Part shown: positions 16,565 to 24,843 of the stretch, in pieces
Numbering within the stretch: the first letter of the stretch is position 1
Layout of the letters: each line of letters opens with the position of its first letter
Origin: Hymenobacter cyanobacteriorum
GTDB lineage: Bacteria > Bacteroidota > Bacteroidia > Cytophagales > Hymenobacteraceae
Length of the DNA stretch: 64,000 bases
Direction of reading: 5' to 3'
Assembly (NCBI RefSeq): GCF_022631375.1
Contig: NZ_JALBGC010000003.1
Coordinates: forward strand, 744,001-808,000
Notes under the pieces: generated by a model
The model's input: the letters and a program-made list of their open reading frames with translations, nothing else
Told to the model about the DNA's origin: nothing
Database searches by the model: none
Program-made: the position numbers and the translations under genes

Positions 16565-17307
16565 AATTGTTCTGGCTCGCCAGTCGTCATGCCCTGCAAA
16601 TCCTCCGGCAGCCACTCGGCAAAAAGCTCGGCCGAATTGGCCCGCACGGCTTCCCACGAAAACGGCAGCCACTGTCCGCTGATGCTGTCGAACACTTCCG
16701 TCGCGGCGGCGCAGGCGAAGAGCTTGTAGTCGAATTTGGGGTAGTCATTCACCAGGTAGCCGGGGTAGTAATAGTCGAGGTGCAGCCGGCGGGCGTAGTC
16801 GGTTTTCAGCAACAGTAAGTACTTGCCGAGGCTGTGCTTATGGTAAGCTGGGTCGTAGAAGTTGAGAATGCCGGCCAGCGTGCGTTCGCCATAATCGAGG
16901 ATGCCAGCGGCAATGAGGCGGCCTTCGTCGCGCAACTCGATGATTTGGGTGTTGAACACGTTGTGCGTGGCGCCGCCCAATAGCACTGCCTCAATGGTCG
17001 GCGCGGCATCGAAGGTGATGGCAGCGCGGTAGCGGGCATACAACTCCTCGTATTCCTCGGTGAGGCGAAAAGTCCGGATAGTGGCTTTGAAGCGCGCATT
17101 GCGGCGCAGCAGGCGGCGCTGCTCCGGCCCCCACTCCACGTGTGGCAGGTCGATACGCAGCCAGTGGGCGGTGTAGAGCCGGCCGTCGAAGGGCACGAAC
17201 TGGCAGGTGAACAGGTCCTGCTGCATCCGATAGTAGCCCTGGGCGAGGTAGAAATCCAGCGCATCGCCCCGGATAATGGGGAACTCGGCAGAAGAAGAGG
17301 CGGCCAT
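16561..17307 (-). CDS. Arginyl-tRNA--protein transferase-like (ATE/Bpt C-terminal fold)
   Basis: 248 residues. The C-terminal half has the GNAT-type arrangement of aminoacyl-tRNA--protein transferases: AAGILDYGERTLAGILNFYDP, KYLLLLKTDYARRLHLDYYYPGY and NDYPKFDYK, which resembles the GYxIxxxxKMxYK block of ATE1 and bacterial Bpt. It may attach an amino acid to N-terminal residues of proteins in an N-degron pathway, or may be a diverged GNAT. The N-terminal cysteine cluster of eukaryotic ATE1 is not obvious. The TAG stop is part of the GTAG-headed repeat at 16468-16564, so the last residues may have been altered by insertion. Confidence 0.65.
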   Translation of the reverse strand: MAASSSAEFPIIRGDALDFYLAQGYYRMQQDLFTCQFVPFDGRLYTAHWLRIDLPHVEWGPEQRRLLRRNARFKATIRTFRLTEEYEELYARYRAAITFDAAPTIEAVLLGGATHNVFNTQIIELRDEGRLIAAGILDYGERTLAGILNFYDPAYHKHSLGKYLLLLKTDYARRLHLDYYYPGYLVNDYPKFDYKLFACAAATEVFDSISGQWLPFSWEAVRANSAELFAEWLPEDLQGMTTGEPEQL

Positions 17308-17333
17308 AGATGGAAGCAGCAGCGAATAAACAG

Positions 17334-17425
17334 AACGTCATGCTGAGCTTGTCGAAGCATCTCTACCGCAGTAGTAAATAATTACTTACACGGTAGAGAT
17401 GCTTCGACAAGCTCAGCATGACGTT
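17334..17425. repeat. Family A inverted repeat (GTCATGCT subfamily)
   Basis: 35-nt arms 17334-17368 and 17391-17425, perfect complements, starting AACGTCATGCTGAGCTTG and ending CATCTCTACCG. The loop is 22 nt. It lies between the arginyltransferase-like gene and ybeY. Confidence 0.92.
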
Positions 17426-17455
17426 TGTTGGTTATTTGTCTCGGACAAAGCCGGA

Positions 17456-17953
17456 CTAGAACTTGCGCAGCGCCAGGCAGTAGTCTTCCTTGGCGCGCAT
17501 GGCCGTCTGGCTCAGCAAGTCCTTATCGTGGTAGCCGAGCAGGTGCAGCACGCCGTGAATCATGACGCGGTGCAGCTCGTCGCGGAACGGGATGCCGAGG
17601 TCGTGGGCATTGTCGCGCACGCGCTCCACGCTGATGAAAATATCGCCTTCCAGAATGTCGGCGTCGTCGGAGTTATCGAAGGTGATGACGTCCGTCAGCG
17701 TGTCGTGGTCGAGGTACTGGATGTTGAGCCGGTGCAGGTAGTCGTCGGAGCAGAAGATGTACGTGAGCTGCACGATGCGGTGCTCGTGCACCTTGGCCAC
17801 GCGCTCAATCCATTCCAACAGGCTTTCGGCGTCGGAAAGCTCAAAATCAGGCGCATCCTCCACCATGAACTCGATGCCGGGGGCCTCGTGGTGCAGCTCG
17901 CCGGGCGGAAAATTTTCGTGGTGGGGCGGGCCCATCGGCGGGGTGCTGTTCAT
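17456..17953 (-). CDS. ybeY: rRNA maturation endoribonuclease YbeY
   Basis: Zinc-dependent endonuclease acting in 16S rRNA 3' end maturation and ribosome quality control. 165 residues; the zinc-binding signature HGVLHLLGYHD is near residue 135, and TYIFCSDDYLHRLNIQYLDHDTLTDVITF matches the family. The core begins at GIEFMVEDAPDFEL, so the first 25 or so residues (from ATG 17953) are an extension; an internal ATG near residue 30 would remove part of the first strand. An anti-sigma-type ATPase gene lies 28 nt upstream in the same direction, probably the same transcript. Confidence 0.93.
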   Translation of the reverse strand: MNSTPPMGPPHHENFPPGELHHEAPGIEFMVEDAPDFELSDAESLLEWIERVAKVHEHRIVQLTYIFCSDDYLHRLNIQYLDHDTLTDVITFDNSDDADILEGDIFISVERVRDNAHDLGIPFRDELHRVMIHGVLHLLGYHDKDLLSQTAMRAKEDYCLALRKF

Positions 17954-17981
17954 GCGGAATCAGGCAGCCTATGGGGCTGAA

Positions 17982-18428
17982 TTAGGCGGCAATGTGGTCG
18001 GCGGTCGAAGCTTCGTCGGCGGGCGCGGGCGCGAGCTGGAAGGTGAGCAGCAGGCAGCGGCCCTCCTTGCTGAACTCTACTTCATCGGCCAGGTGGCGGA
18101 TGAGGAAGATGCCGCGGCCCCCCGGGTTCTCCAGGTTTTCGGGCGCCGTGGGGTCGTCGAGGTTGTCGTAGTTGAAGCCGGTGCCTTCGTCCTCAATCTC
18201 GAATTTAAGCTGTTGGGGCTCCACGTACAGCGACAGGTAGACGTTTTTGTCTTTGTCGAACTTGTTGCCGTGCCGGATGGCGTTGTTCACCGCTTCGGTC
18301 ACGGCCACCATGATGTTGCCGTAGATATCGTCCTCAATCTGAAAGGTATCCTTCGAATTGTCGATGAAGCTTTCAACGACGCGGATGTTCTCAACGAGCG
18401 ACGGAATCTGAATTTTTACCTGCTTCAT
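17982..18428 (-). CDS. Anti-sigma regulatory factor-type ATPase (HATPase_c_2)
   Basis: 148 residues, soluble GHKL ATPase domain of the RsbW/SpoIIAB kind: N-box EAVNNAIRHGNK near residue 50, G1 box IEDEGTGFNYDN, G2 box GGRGIFLIRHLAD. Such proteins bind a sigma factor or phosphorylate an STAS partner. No STAS antagonist or phosphatase lies nearby, so its partner must be elsewhere. ATG 18428 begins at the conserved first strand (MKQVKIQIPSLVENIRVVESF); the in-frame start at 18491 adds an unrelated tail. Followed closely by ybeY. Confidence 0.85.
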   Translation of the reverse strand: MKQVKIQIPSLVENIRVVESFIDNSKDTFQIEDDIYGNIMVAVTEAVNNAIRHGNKFDKDKNVYLSLYVEPQQLKFEIEDEGTGFNYDNLDDPTAPENLENPGGRGIFLIRHLADEVEFSKEGRCLLLTFQLAPAPADEASTADHIAA

Positions 18429-18590
18429 AAGGTGATTTGATGGGAAGAGCGGCAGCGGTTTGGGGCGGCAAAAATAGTCTTTTAGCGCCAAAGCGCCACA
18501 ACTATTTCTGCAGCATTCAAATGCCTGGTTCTAGCAGTACACTAATTGGTTAACGAAACTGCCGCCCGCTTGGATGGAAAGCCGTTCGGA

Positions 18591-21500
18591 TTATTTGATT
18601 TTCTGGAAATATTCGCCCACTTCGCGTTGGTAGTACGGAGTCAGGTTCGGGGGTGTACTACGTAGCAATTCGGTCTGGCGTTCCTTGCTGGCCTTGTATT
18701 TATCGAACGCCGGCGGGAAAACCGGAGGCTTGTTCTGGGCGGCCTGGGCCTCGCGCTTGGTGTCCTGGTCGCGCTCGCGGGCCGACTTTTCCACCTCCAA
18801 CAGGCGGGTGAGGATTTGCTGCTGGCGCATCATCGTTTCCTCGGTCAGGCGCTTGTTCACGAGGTCGGTTTCGGTTTGCTCCATCATTTTCTTGATGTCG
18901 CCGGTGCCGCCGCCGCCCTGGTCGCCTTTGCCATCCTTGCCGTTCTGGCCGCCTTCTTTGCCGTCTTTCCCATCCTTGCTCTGGCCCTGACCGGGCTGGC
19001 CGCCGCCCTGGCCCTGCGAGCCGCCGGGCTTGCCCCCCTGCTGCAGCTTATCGAGCTGCTGCATGGCCTGGCGCAGCATCTGCTGCTGGCCAGCCAGCTT
19101 GGCCAGCTCCTGCGACATTTCGCGGCCCGACTTGCCCGACTTCGACAGCTGCTGAATCTGCTCGTTGAGCTGCTGCTGCATCTTGCCCATGTTGCCGGGG
19201 CCGGGCTTACTGCCCTGGCCCTGCCCTTTGCCCTTGCCTTTTTTCTTGCCGGGCTTGCCCTGGCCGTCCTGCGGCTGGCCTTTGCCCGACTGGGCTTCCT
19301 GCTGCATCTGGTCGAGGGAGCTTTGCAGCATCAGGGCCAGGTTATTCATGCTGGTCATGGCCTGCTGCTCGGTAGCGGTGGCGCGGCCCAGGTCGCGCTG
19401 CTGAATATGGGTGAGCGACTCGTCCATGCGGCCGTTCATCTCGCCCACCTCGCGGGTCACGAAGCTCTGAATTTTGGGCTCTTTCTTGGCCAGGGCATAG
19501 AGCGAATCCTGAATGATTTTGGCATCGTCGCGCAGCTTGCGCTGCGTCTGGCCCAGCTGCACGAAGCGCGGGTCGGACTGGTCGACTTTGCGGAAATCCT
19601 TCATCAGCTGCTCCTGGTCGAAGCTTAACGTGAGGAGGTTATCAAGAATGTCGCGCAGGTCGTCGATGTTCTGCTGGGCCTGGTCGCTCTCCTCCTCGCT
19701 CATCTGGTCGCGCATTTTCTGCGCCATTTTCTTCATGCGGGAGGCGGCGCTTTTCTGCTGACCGGCGGCCTTTTTGTTCTGGTTTTTGCTCAGGCTCTGC
19801 TGGCTTTCCTGCATGTCCTGGTCGGTCTGTTCCTGGTCGGGCTTCTGCTCGTCCATGCCGTTCTGGTCGCCCAGCTCCTTGTCCATCTGCTTCAGGTCCT
19901 GCAGCTCCTTTTTCAGGTCTTCGAATTCCTTCTGGTTTTCGGCCTGCTCCTGCTTCAGCTGCTCCTGCTTGGCTTTCTGGTCTTGGTTAGAGAGCTTATT
20001 ATCCGGGTTTTCCTTGTCGTTCTGCGCGGTTTTTTCGGCCAGCTTATCTTCCTGCTTGGCCAGCTCCTCCAGTTTGTTGGCGGTTTCCTCGGCCTTCTGT
20101 TCCAGCTGCATCTGCTTAAACATTTCAAGGGCACGGTCGAGCTCCTTTTGCAGGGTATCTTCCTTGTTCTCGAGCTGCTGCAGCAGCTTCTGCATCTCGG
20201 CGTCGGGCATCTTCTGCTCTTCCAGCAGCTTGCGCAGCTTCTCGTAGAGCTTCTTGGTTTCGGGGTCAAGCAGGTCGGCCATCAGCTTTTTTAGCTCCTC
20301 AGCCTTCTTGGCCAGCTCCTCGCTTTTGGGGCTGAGTTGGTCCTGTTTCTGCTGCAGCTGCTCGAACATCTTCTGCATCTGCTCCATCTGCTGGTTCAGC
20401 TGGTTTTTCTCGTCCAGCATGTTTTCCAGCTGCTTGCGGTCCTGGAAGCTCAGGTCGCGCTTGGTCTTCAGCTTGTCCTGCGACTTCGCCAACTCGCGCT
20501 CCAGCTTCTCACTCTGCTTGGCGGCCTGGCTCATCTGGCTGGCCACCGACTGTGCCTGGGCCTGCATCTCCTGGCGCAACTCGCGACGGCTGGGCAGGCG
20601 GAACTCCACCGGGCGCGTGCGGGTGGCCTTGGGGCCGTGCACACCGTCGTTGTCCCAGGCCTCCACGAAGTATTCGAGGCGGTCACCAGGCTGCATATTC
20701 AGCGCGCCCAGGTTCCAGGTGTAGGCGTAGGTGCCGGCGCTTTCGCGGGGCAAGCCCAGCGGCGTAGCGCCCGCGCGGCTGGGAGCCGAATTCGGACCCT
20801 GCCCGGCGCGGCGCAGCGCGTAGTGCAGTTCCAGCCGTGTCAAGCCGTAGTCGTCGCGCACGGTGCCGCCCAGCGCCAGAAAGCGCCGCGTCACGGTATC
20901 CGAAAAAGCTTCCAGCGTGAGCGCAGGCGGCAAATCGGGCACCGCCGTGAGTTGGTAAGAAATGGGGTCGCGGTTGAGGCTGGCTGGGTTTTTCAGGCGC
21001 AACAAGTACGGTTGCGAGCGCATGATGCGCCGCTCGGCGGTGAAGGTGCCATCATCGCCGGTGGCCGCCAGCGTTTCATCGGGGTTCTGAAAAACCAAGG
21101 CCAGTTCATCTGTAGCAGCTGTAGCAAACTCCCAGCGCACCGTACTGCCCTCGGGCACCGTCATGTTGCCACCGTTCTCAATGGTTTCGGCCGGCTTACC
21201 GGTGTAGGGCGGGTAGGTGATGTTGACTTTGAAATCGCGCAGATTGGGCCGTTCCAGCACCGTGAGCTGGTATTCGGGCGAAGCAAACCCCGCCCCTTTC
21301 AGCTGAAACGTCACGTCGCCCTGCGGCTGCTCAAAGGTGTAGCGGAACTGGTCACCCCGGCCTGCCACCTTGCTTAGCTTCCGCTCACCTTCGTCGAAGG
21401 CAATGCTCACGTCGGCCGGCAGCGCGTTGCCCGCCACGCCTACGTCCAGCGTAAAATCCTCGCCTTTGAAAGCGGTTAGCTTCGGGTTTTTAATCAGAAA

Positions 21501-22127
21501 CTGAAAAGGCGCCGGCGGCGAATACGCCCGCTTGTAATGCCAGATGCGCTCCGTGCCCTGCACGAGAAAGCTGGGATAAAAGGCCAATAGCAGCAGCAGC
21601 ACGGCCGCCGGAATGGCCGCGTACTTCCACAGCGGCTTGCTCTGCTGCTGAATGTCGATGCCTTTGGCAAAGGAAATGTCGCCCATCTGGGCGGCGCGCT
21701 GCTCCAGGCTGGCGGCAATCAGGGCGTTGTCGCGGGCCTGGCCCTGTAGCTGCAGGGCGTTCAGCAGACGGTCCTGCACTTCGGGGAACAGCTCCCCTAC
21801 CCGACGGGCGGCCTGCTCGTCGCTCAGCAGGCGGCGCAGGTTGGTGAGGGCCGCCAGCGGTGTCCAAATCCAGCGCGCAAAGCTGTAAATCGTGAGGCCG
21901 ATAAAGCCGAACAGCAGCCCGGCCCGCACCACGGTGGGCAGGTACAGGAAGTATTCAAGCCCGTTGAACACCACGAAAAAGCTCAGCAGCAGGGCGCCAG
22001 CCACCAAGCCGCCCCGCACCAGCAGGTTGAGGTAAAATTTGCGCTTGAAGGCTTCCAGCTCCGTCCGTACCCGCGCCAATGCGGGGTACTCAGCGGCCGT
22101 CGCGCCTTGCTCTATCGTCACCGCCAT
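18591..22127 (-). CDS. Giant DUF4175 membrane protein with long Gln/Lys-rich coiled coil
   Basis: 1178 residues. Membrane spans at about 38-62, 66-86 and 165-188 (LWKYAAIPAAVLLLLLAFYP) precede an Ig-like periplasmic part (LTAFKGEDFTLDVGVAG, LPPALTLEAFSDTVTRRFLALGG). From about residue 515 to 950 the chain is an almost unbroken charged coiled coil rich in Q, K, E and L. A low-complexity G/Q/K/P tail (about 960-1075) and a conserved end, YYQREVGEYFQ, follow. It belongs to DUF4175, a Bacteroidota/Alphaproteobacteria envelope family without assigned function. Its length suggests a structure spanning the periplasm. It stands alone; a weak -7-like TATCTTTC precedes the ATG at 22127. Confidence 0.87.
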   Translation of the reverse strand: MAVTIEQGATAAEYPALARVRTELEAFKRKFYLNLLVRGGLVAGALLLSFFVVFNGLEYFLYLPTVVRAGLLFGFIGLTIYSFARWIWTPLAALTNLRRLLSDEQAARRVGELFPEVQDRLLNALQLQGQARDNALIAASLEQRAAQMGDISFAKGIDIQQQSKPLWKYAAIPAAVLLLLLAFYPSFLVQGTERIWHYKRAYSPPAPFQFLIKNPKLTAFKGEDFTLDVGVAGNALPADVSIAFDEGERKLSKVAGRGDQFRYTFEQPQGDVTFQLKGAGFASPEYQLTVLERPNLRDFKVNITYPPYTGKPAETIENGGNMTVPEGSTVRWEFATAATDELALVFQNPDETLAATGDDGTFTAERRIMRSQPYLLRLKNPASLNRDPISYQLTAVPDLPPALTLEAFSDTVTRRFLALGGTVRDDYGLTRLELHYALRRAGQGPNSAPSRAGATPLGLPRESAGTYAYTWNLGALNMQPGDRLEYFVEAWDNDGVHGPKATRTRPVEFRLPSRRELRQEMQAQAQSVASQMSQAAKQSEKLERELAKSQDKLKTKRDLSFQDRKQLENMLDEKNQLNQQMEQMQKMFEQLQQKQDQLSPKSEELAKKAEELKKLMADLLDPETKKLYEKLRKLLEEQKMPDAEMQKLLQQLENKEDTLQKELDRALEMFKQMQLEQKAEETANKLEELAKQEDKLAEKTAQNDKENPDNKLSNQDQKAKQEQLKQEQAENQKEFEDLKKELQDLKQMDKELGDQNGMDEQKPDQEQTDQDMQESQQSLSKNQNKKAAGQQKSAASRMKKMAQKMRDQMSEEESDQAQQNIDDLRDILDNLLTLSFDQEQLMKDFRKVDQSDPRFVQLGQTQRKLRDDAKIIQDSLYALAKKEPKIQSFVTREVGEMNGRMDESLTHIQQRDLGRATATEQQAMTSMNNLALMLQSSLDQMQQEAQSGKGQPQDGQGKPGKKKGKGKGQGQGSKPGPGNMGKMQQQLNEQIQQLSKSGKSGREMSQELAKLAGQQQMLRQAMQQLDKLQQGGKPGGSQGQGGGQPGQGQSKDGKDGKEGGQNGKDGKGDQGGGGTGDIKKMMEQTETDLVNKRLTEETMMRQQQILTRLLEVEKSARERDQDTKREAQAAQNKPPVFPPAFDKYKASKERQTELLRSTPPNLTPYYQREVGEYFQKIK

Positions 22128-22179
22128 AAATCAAGTCTTAGTCGGGAAAGATACATCAGGATGCGGCGCTTGGTTCGAT

Positions 22180-22254
22180 GTAGCGTGGACTCTGCGGGTC
22201 CGCGCATCACTCGAACGACATCAAGCATGCGCGGACTCGCAGAGTCCGCGCTAC
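22180..22254. repeat. GTAG-headed REP pair ending at the exonuclease III stop codon
   Basis: Sister of the element at 6229. Arms 22180-22207 and 22227-22254 match with two mismatches, and each has the hairpin CGYGGACTC/GAGTCCGCG. The head at 22251-22254 supplies the TAG stop of the xth gene. Confidence 0.9.
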
Positions 22255-23021
22255 ATTACTTCCACCCAGGCCGGGCAGTGGTCGGAATGCACCACGTCGG
22301 GCAACAGACCGGCGCCGGTCAGACGGGGTTGCAGCGCTGCGTCGGCTAGCCAGTGGTCGAGGCGCCAGCCCACGTTGCGGCCGCGCGAGCCGGCCCGGTA
22401 GCTCCACCAGGAATAGTGGCCGGTGGCCTCGCCGTGGTGGTGGCGGAAAGTATCCACCAGTCCATCGCCCAGGAAATCGGCAAACCACTGCCGCTCCTCA
22501 GGCGTGTAGCCGGGGCTGTTCTGGTTGGCTTTGGGGTTGTGCAGGTCGATGGCCGTCTGGCAGCAGTTGAAGTCGCCGCCGATGAGCAGCGGCGGCGTGC
22601 TGCCGTCGGCCCGCAGCTTCGCCACATAGTCACGGAAAAAGTGCAGCCACTCAATCTTGAAGGCCTGCCGCTCTGGCCCGCTCGTGCCCGAAGGCATGTA
22701 GGTGTTCAGTACCGACACATCCTCAAAATCGAGCCGTAGCACGCGGCCTTCGTCGTCGTAGCAGCTCTGGCCGCAGCCATGGATAACGGCTTTGGGCGTC
22801 ATCTTCGTGAAGGTAGCCACGCCGCTGTAGCCGGGCTTCTGGGCCGGGTGCAGATAGGCTTGATAGCCCAGCTTCTCAAAGCCCGATACGTCCATGGCCT
22901 CGCGGCTGGCCTTGATTTCCTGCAGGCACAGCACGTCGGGTGCAGCTTCGGCCACCCAATCCAGCAGGCCCTTGCTCAGGGCCGAGCGCAGGCCGTTCAC
23001 GTTGTAGGAAACGATTTTCAT
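22251..23021 (-). CDS. xth: Exodeoxyribonuclease III / AP endonuclease
   Basis: Repairs abasic sites and removes blocked 3' ends. 256 residues with all exonuclease-endonuclease-phosphatase landmarks: SYNVNGLRSAL, CLQEIKA (catalytic Glu near residue 36), LNTYMPSG, LLIGGDFNCC (Asp/Asn pair), WRLDHWLADA and the terminal VVHSDHCPAWVEV with the catalytic DH pair. The TAG stop belongs to the GTAG head of the downstream repeat. The start ATG 23021 is preceded by a TAnnTTTG box only 4 nt away, so the transcript may be leaderless or nearly so. Confidence 0.95.
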   Translation of the reverse strand: MKIVSYNVNGLRSALSKGLLDWVAEAAPDVLCLQEIKASREAMDVSGFEKLGYQAYLHPAQKPGYSGVATFTKMTPKAVIHGCGQSCYDDEGRVLRLDFEDVSVLNTYMPSGTSGPERQAFKIEWLHFFRDYVAKLRADGSTPPLLIGGDFNCCQTAIDLHNPKANQNSPGYTPEERQWFADFLGDGLVDTFRHHHGEATGHYSWWSYRAGSRGRNVGWRLDHWLADAALQPRLTGAGLLPDVVHSDHCPAWVEVM

Positions 23022-23025
23022 TCTG

Positions 23026-23033
23026 CAAAACTA
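23026..23033 (-). promoter_or_regulatory. -7 promoter box for xth, next to the start codon
   Basis: Minus-strand TAGTTTTG ends 4 nt before the ATG at 23021. No good -33 box at standard spacing, so the call is tentative. Confidence 0.35.
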
Positions 23034-23049
23034 ACCGGACGAACAACAG

Positions 23050-23083
23050 AACGTCATGCTTCGGCTGCGCTCAGCATGACGTT
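23050..23083. repeat. Short family A-related hairpin
   Basis: AACGTCATGCT pairs with AGCATGACGTT around a 12-nt loop. It seems to keep only the outer part of a family A element. Located between xth and the TolC gene. Confidence 0.75.
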
Positions 23084-23136
23084 TTCGCTTACCCGTTTTC
23101 GTTGTTTAACTTCTGCCTCTTCTTCGACGTCTCCCC

Positions 23137-24684
23137 TTAGCGTGTGGCATCTACCGACCGCGTGCCGGCGTAGTAGTACAGCTCGGCGCGCGACTTCTCG
23201 TAGCTGGCCCGCAGGCTTTCCTGCTTGATGCGCAGGTCGATGAGCTTGGTTTCGCGGGCGTTGATGAGGAAGATAGTGCTTTCGCCCAGTTCGAATTTTT
23301 GCAGCTCGGCTTGCAGCAGGAGGCGCTGGTTGGCAATGGTTTGGGCCTGCAGGGCGAGCTGTTGCTCGTAAGCCCGCAGGGTGTTGTACACGGAGTTGAC
23401 CCGCGTCACGATGGTGCGCTGGCTCTGCTGGCGCTCCAGCGTGGTTTCCTTCACCTGAATGCGGGTGTACTGGAGCTTGCCGCGCTCGGCCCGCAGAAAC
23501 AGCGGGAAGGAAAAATCGACGCCTACTTTGTAGTTGTCCATCCCAAAATTGTAGTAGGCAGGCATTTCCGAGCGGTAAAAATCGCCCTGGCTGAGCAGCA
23601 CGCCACTCACGTTGACCTTGGGCTTGAGCATCTCGCGGCGGTACCGCTCCTCGATGCCGAGCTGGCTAATTTTGGCTTCCAGCTTGCGGAGCGTGGGGTG
23701 CTGGGCGGCGGCAAAATCGGTGAGGCGCTGCAGCTCGGCGCGGCTGATGGTGTCGAGGGCAGGCGACTGGGGCACGGCGTAGGTGGGCAGCTCGGCGGGC
23801 TGGCCGTCCTTGGTCCAGAGGTGGTTGGAAAGCACGAGGCGGGCGTTGAGCAGGTCCACGTCGAGCTGGGCGGCCTGCACTTGGCGGTCCTGCACCGTGA
23901 TTTGGGCCTCTACGGAGTCGATGGGGGCCTGGTCGCCAATCTGGGCGCGGCGGGCGGTGCCCTGGAAACGGCGGTCGGCCAGCGCCACGCCTTCCTGAAT
24001 GAGCGCCGCTTGCTGCACCGAGTAATACCAGGTCCAGTAGTCCTTCACGGCCTGCAGCCACACTTCGTTGATTTGCTTCACGCGGTCGGCCTCGGCGGCG
24101 TTCTGCATGGCTTTGGCCTGGCGCAGGGTGCTGCGGCGGGCGTCAATCAGCAGCCCCGCCCCAATGGGCACGGAGAGGCCCACCCCGGCCAGGCCGTTGA
24201 CGGGCGTGCGGCTTTCGGGGTTCACATAGGTGCCCACATTGCGGTCGTAGCTGGCTTTCAGGTCGATGCCGCCGGGCCAGAGGGGGATTTTTAGCTCGTT
24301 GCCCCAGTTGTTGTAGTAGTCGATGCCGCCGAACTGCTTGCGGTAAAAATCGGAGCCCAGCTTGGGGTCGAAGCCGCCGCGGGCCTGCAGCACTTGGCTG
24401 CGGGCCTCATCCGAAAGCAATGCGGCCTGCTTCACAATGGGGTGGTTGGCAAACACCAAATCGGCCAGGTTCTGCAGCGAGAACACCTTGGCTGTGTCGC
24501 CGGGCCGAATGATGCTGAGCTGTGTGGTTTGGAGCGGCGCCCGTTCGAGGCCGGAGCGGCGAGTGGGCAGGCTGGGGTCCTGGGCCAGGGCCGGGCGGGC
24601 CAAAGCCGCAAACAGCAGCCACAGCAACAGCCCACGACTACTGCATTTTAGGTGAAAAAACGTGTTGGATATGATGGATAACAT
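23137..24684 (-). CDS. TolC family outer-membrane efflux protein
   Basis: 515 residues with a signal peptide (LLLWLLFAALARPALAQ) and the repeated alpha-helical barrel pattern of TolC: SLQNLADLVFANHPIVKQAALLS for the first repeat, GVGLSVPIGAGLLIDARRSTLRQA, and the second-half strand region GVDFSFPLFLRAERGKL. It forms the outer-membrane channel of a tripartite export system. The frame runs 15 nt further to a TTG, but the ATG at 24684 gives the cleaner signal peptide; the two starts lie in a 12-nt near-duplicate. With the HlyD and ABC genes behind it on the same strand, it likely completes one export machine. Confidence 0.9.
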   Translation of the reverse strand: MLSIISNTFFHLKCSSRGLLLWLLFAALARPALAQDPSLPTRRSGLERAPLQTTQLSIIRPGDTAKVFSLQNLADLVFANHPIVKQAALLSDEARSQVLQARGGFDPKLGSDFYRKQFGGIDYYNNWGNELKIPLWPGGIDLKASYDRNVGTYVNPESRTPVNGLAGVGLSVPIGAGLLIDARRSTLRQAKAMQNAAEADRVKQINEVWLQAVKDYWTWYYSVQQAALIQEGVALADRRFQGTARRAQIGDQAPIDSVEAQITVQDRQVQAAQLDVDLLNARLVLSNHLWTKDGQPAELPTYAVPQSPALDTISRAELQRLTDFAAAQHPTLRKLEAKISQLGIEERYRREMLKPKVNVSGVLLSQGDFYRSEMPAYYNFGMDNYKVGVDFSFPLFLRAERGKLQYTRIQVKETTLERQQSQRTIVTRVNSVYNTLRAYEQQLALQAQTIANQRLLLQAELQKFELGESTIFLINARETKLIDLRIKQESLRASYEKSRAELYYYAGTRSVDATR

Positions 24685-24725
24685 TATGATGGATAGCAAT
24701 TTTCGTTAGTCGGGCATTCGGCGCG

Positions 24726-24843
24726 AGGGTGGCGCCTTACCCCCCTGACGCCCTCCCCAATGATAGGGAGCACCGGTCTTGATTAGGCATCCGGTTCTCC
24801 TGCCTTCGGAGAGGGGGCAGCAGAGGCGTCAGTCACCACCCTA
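24726..24843. repeat. Complex inverted repeat with GTAG head at the HlyD stop
   Basis: Outer arms AGGGTGG (24726) / CCACCCT (24836) and inner arms CTGACGCC (24745) / GGCGTCAG (24825). The left arm holds CTCCC/GGGAG and the right arm TCTCC/GGAGA hairpins. On the minus strand the element starts GTAGGGTGG, and this TAG is the stop codon of the HlyD gene. Confidence 0.7.

Noticed and set aside
18816..21377. Long plus-strand open frames opposite the DUF4175 gene
   Set aside because: They mirror the Gln/Lys/Leu coiled-coil codons (Leu- and Cys-rich translations) and show no family motif.
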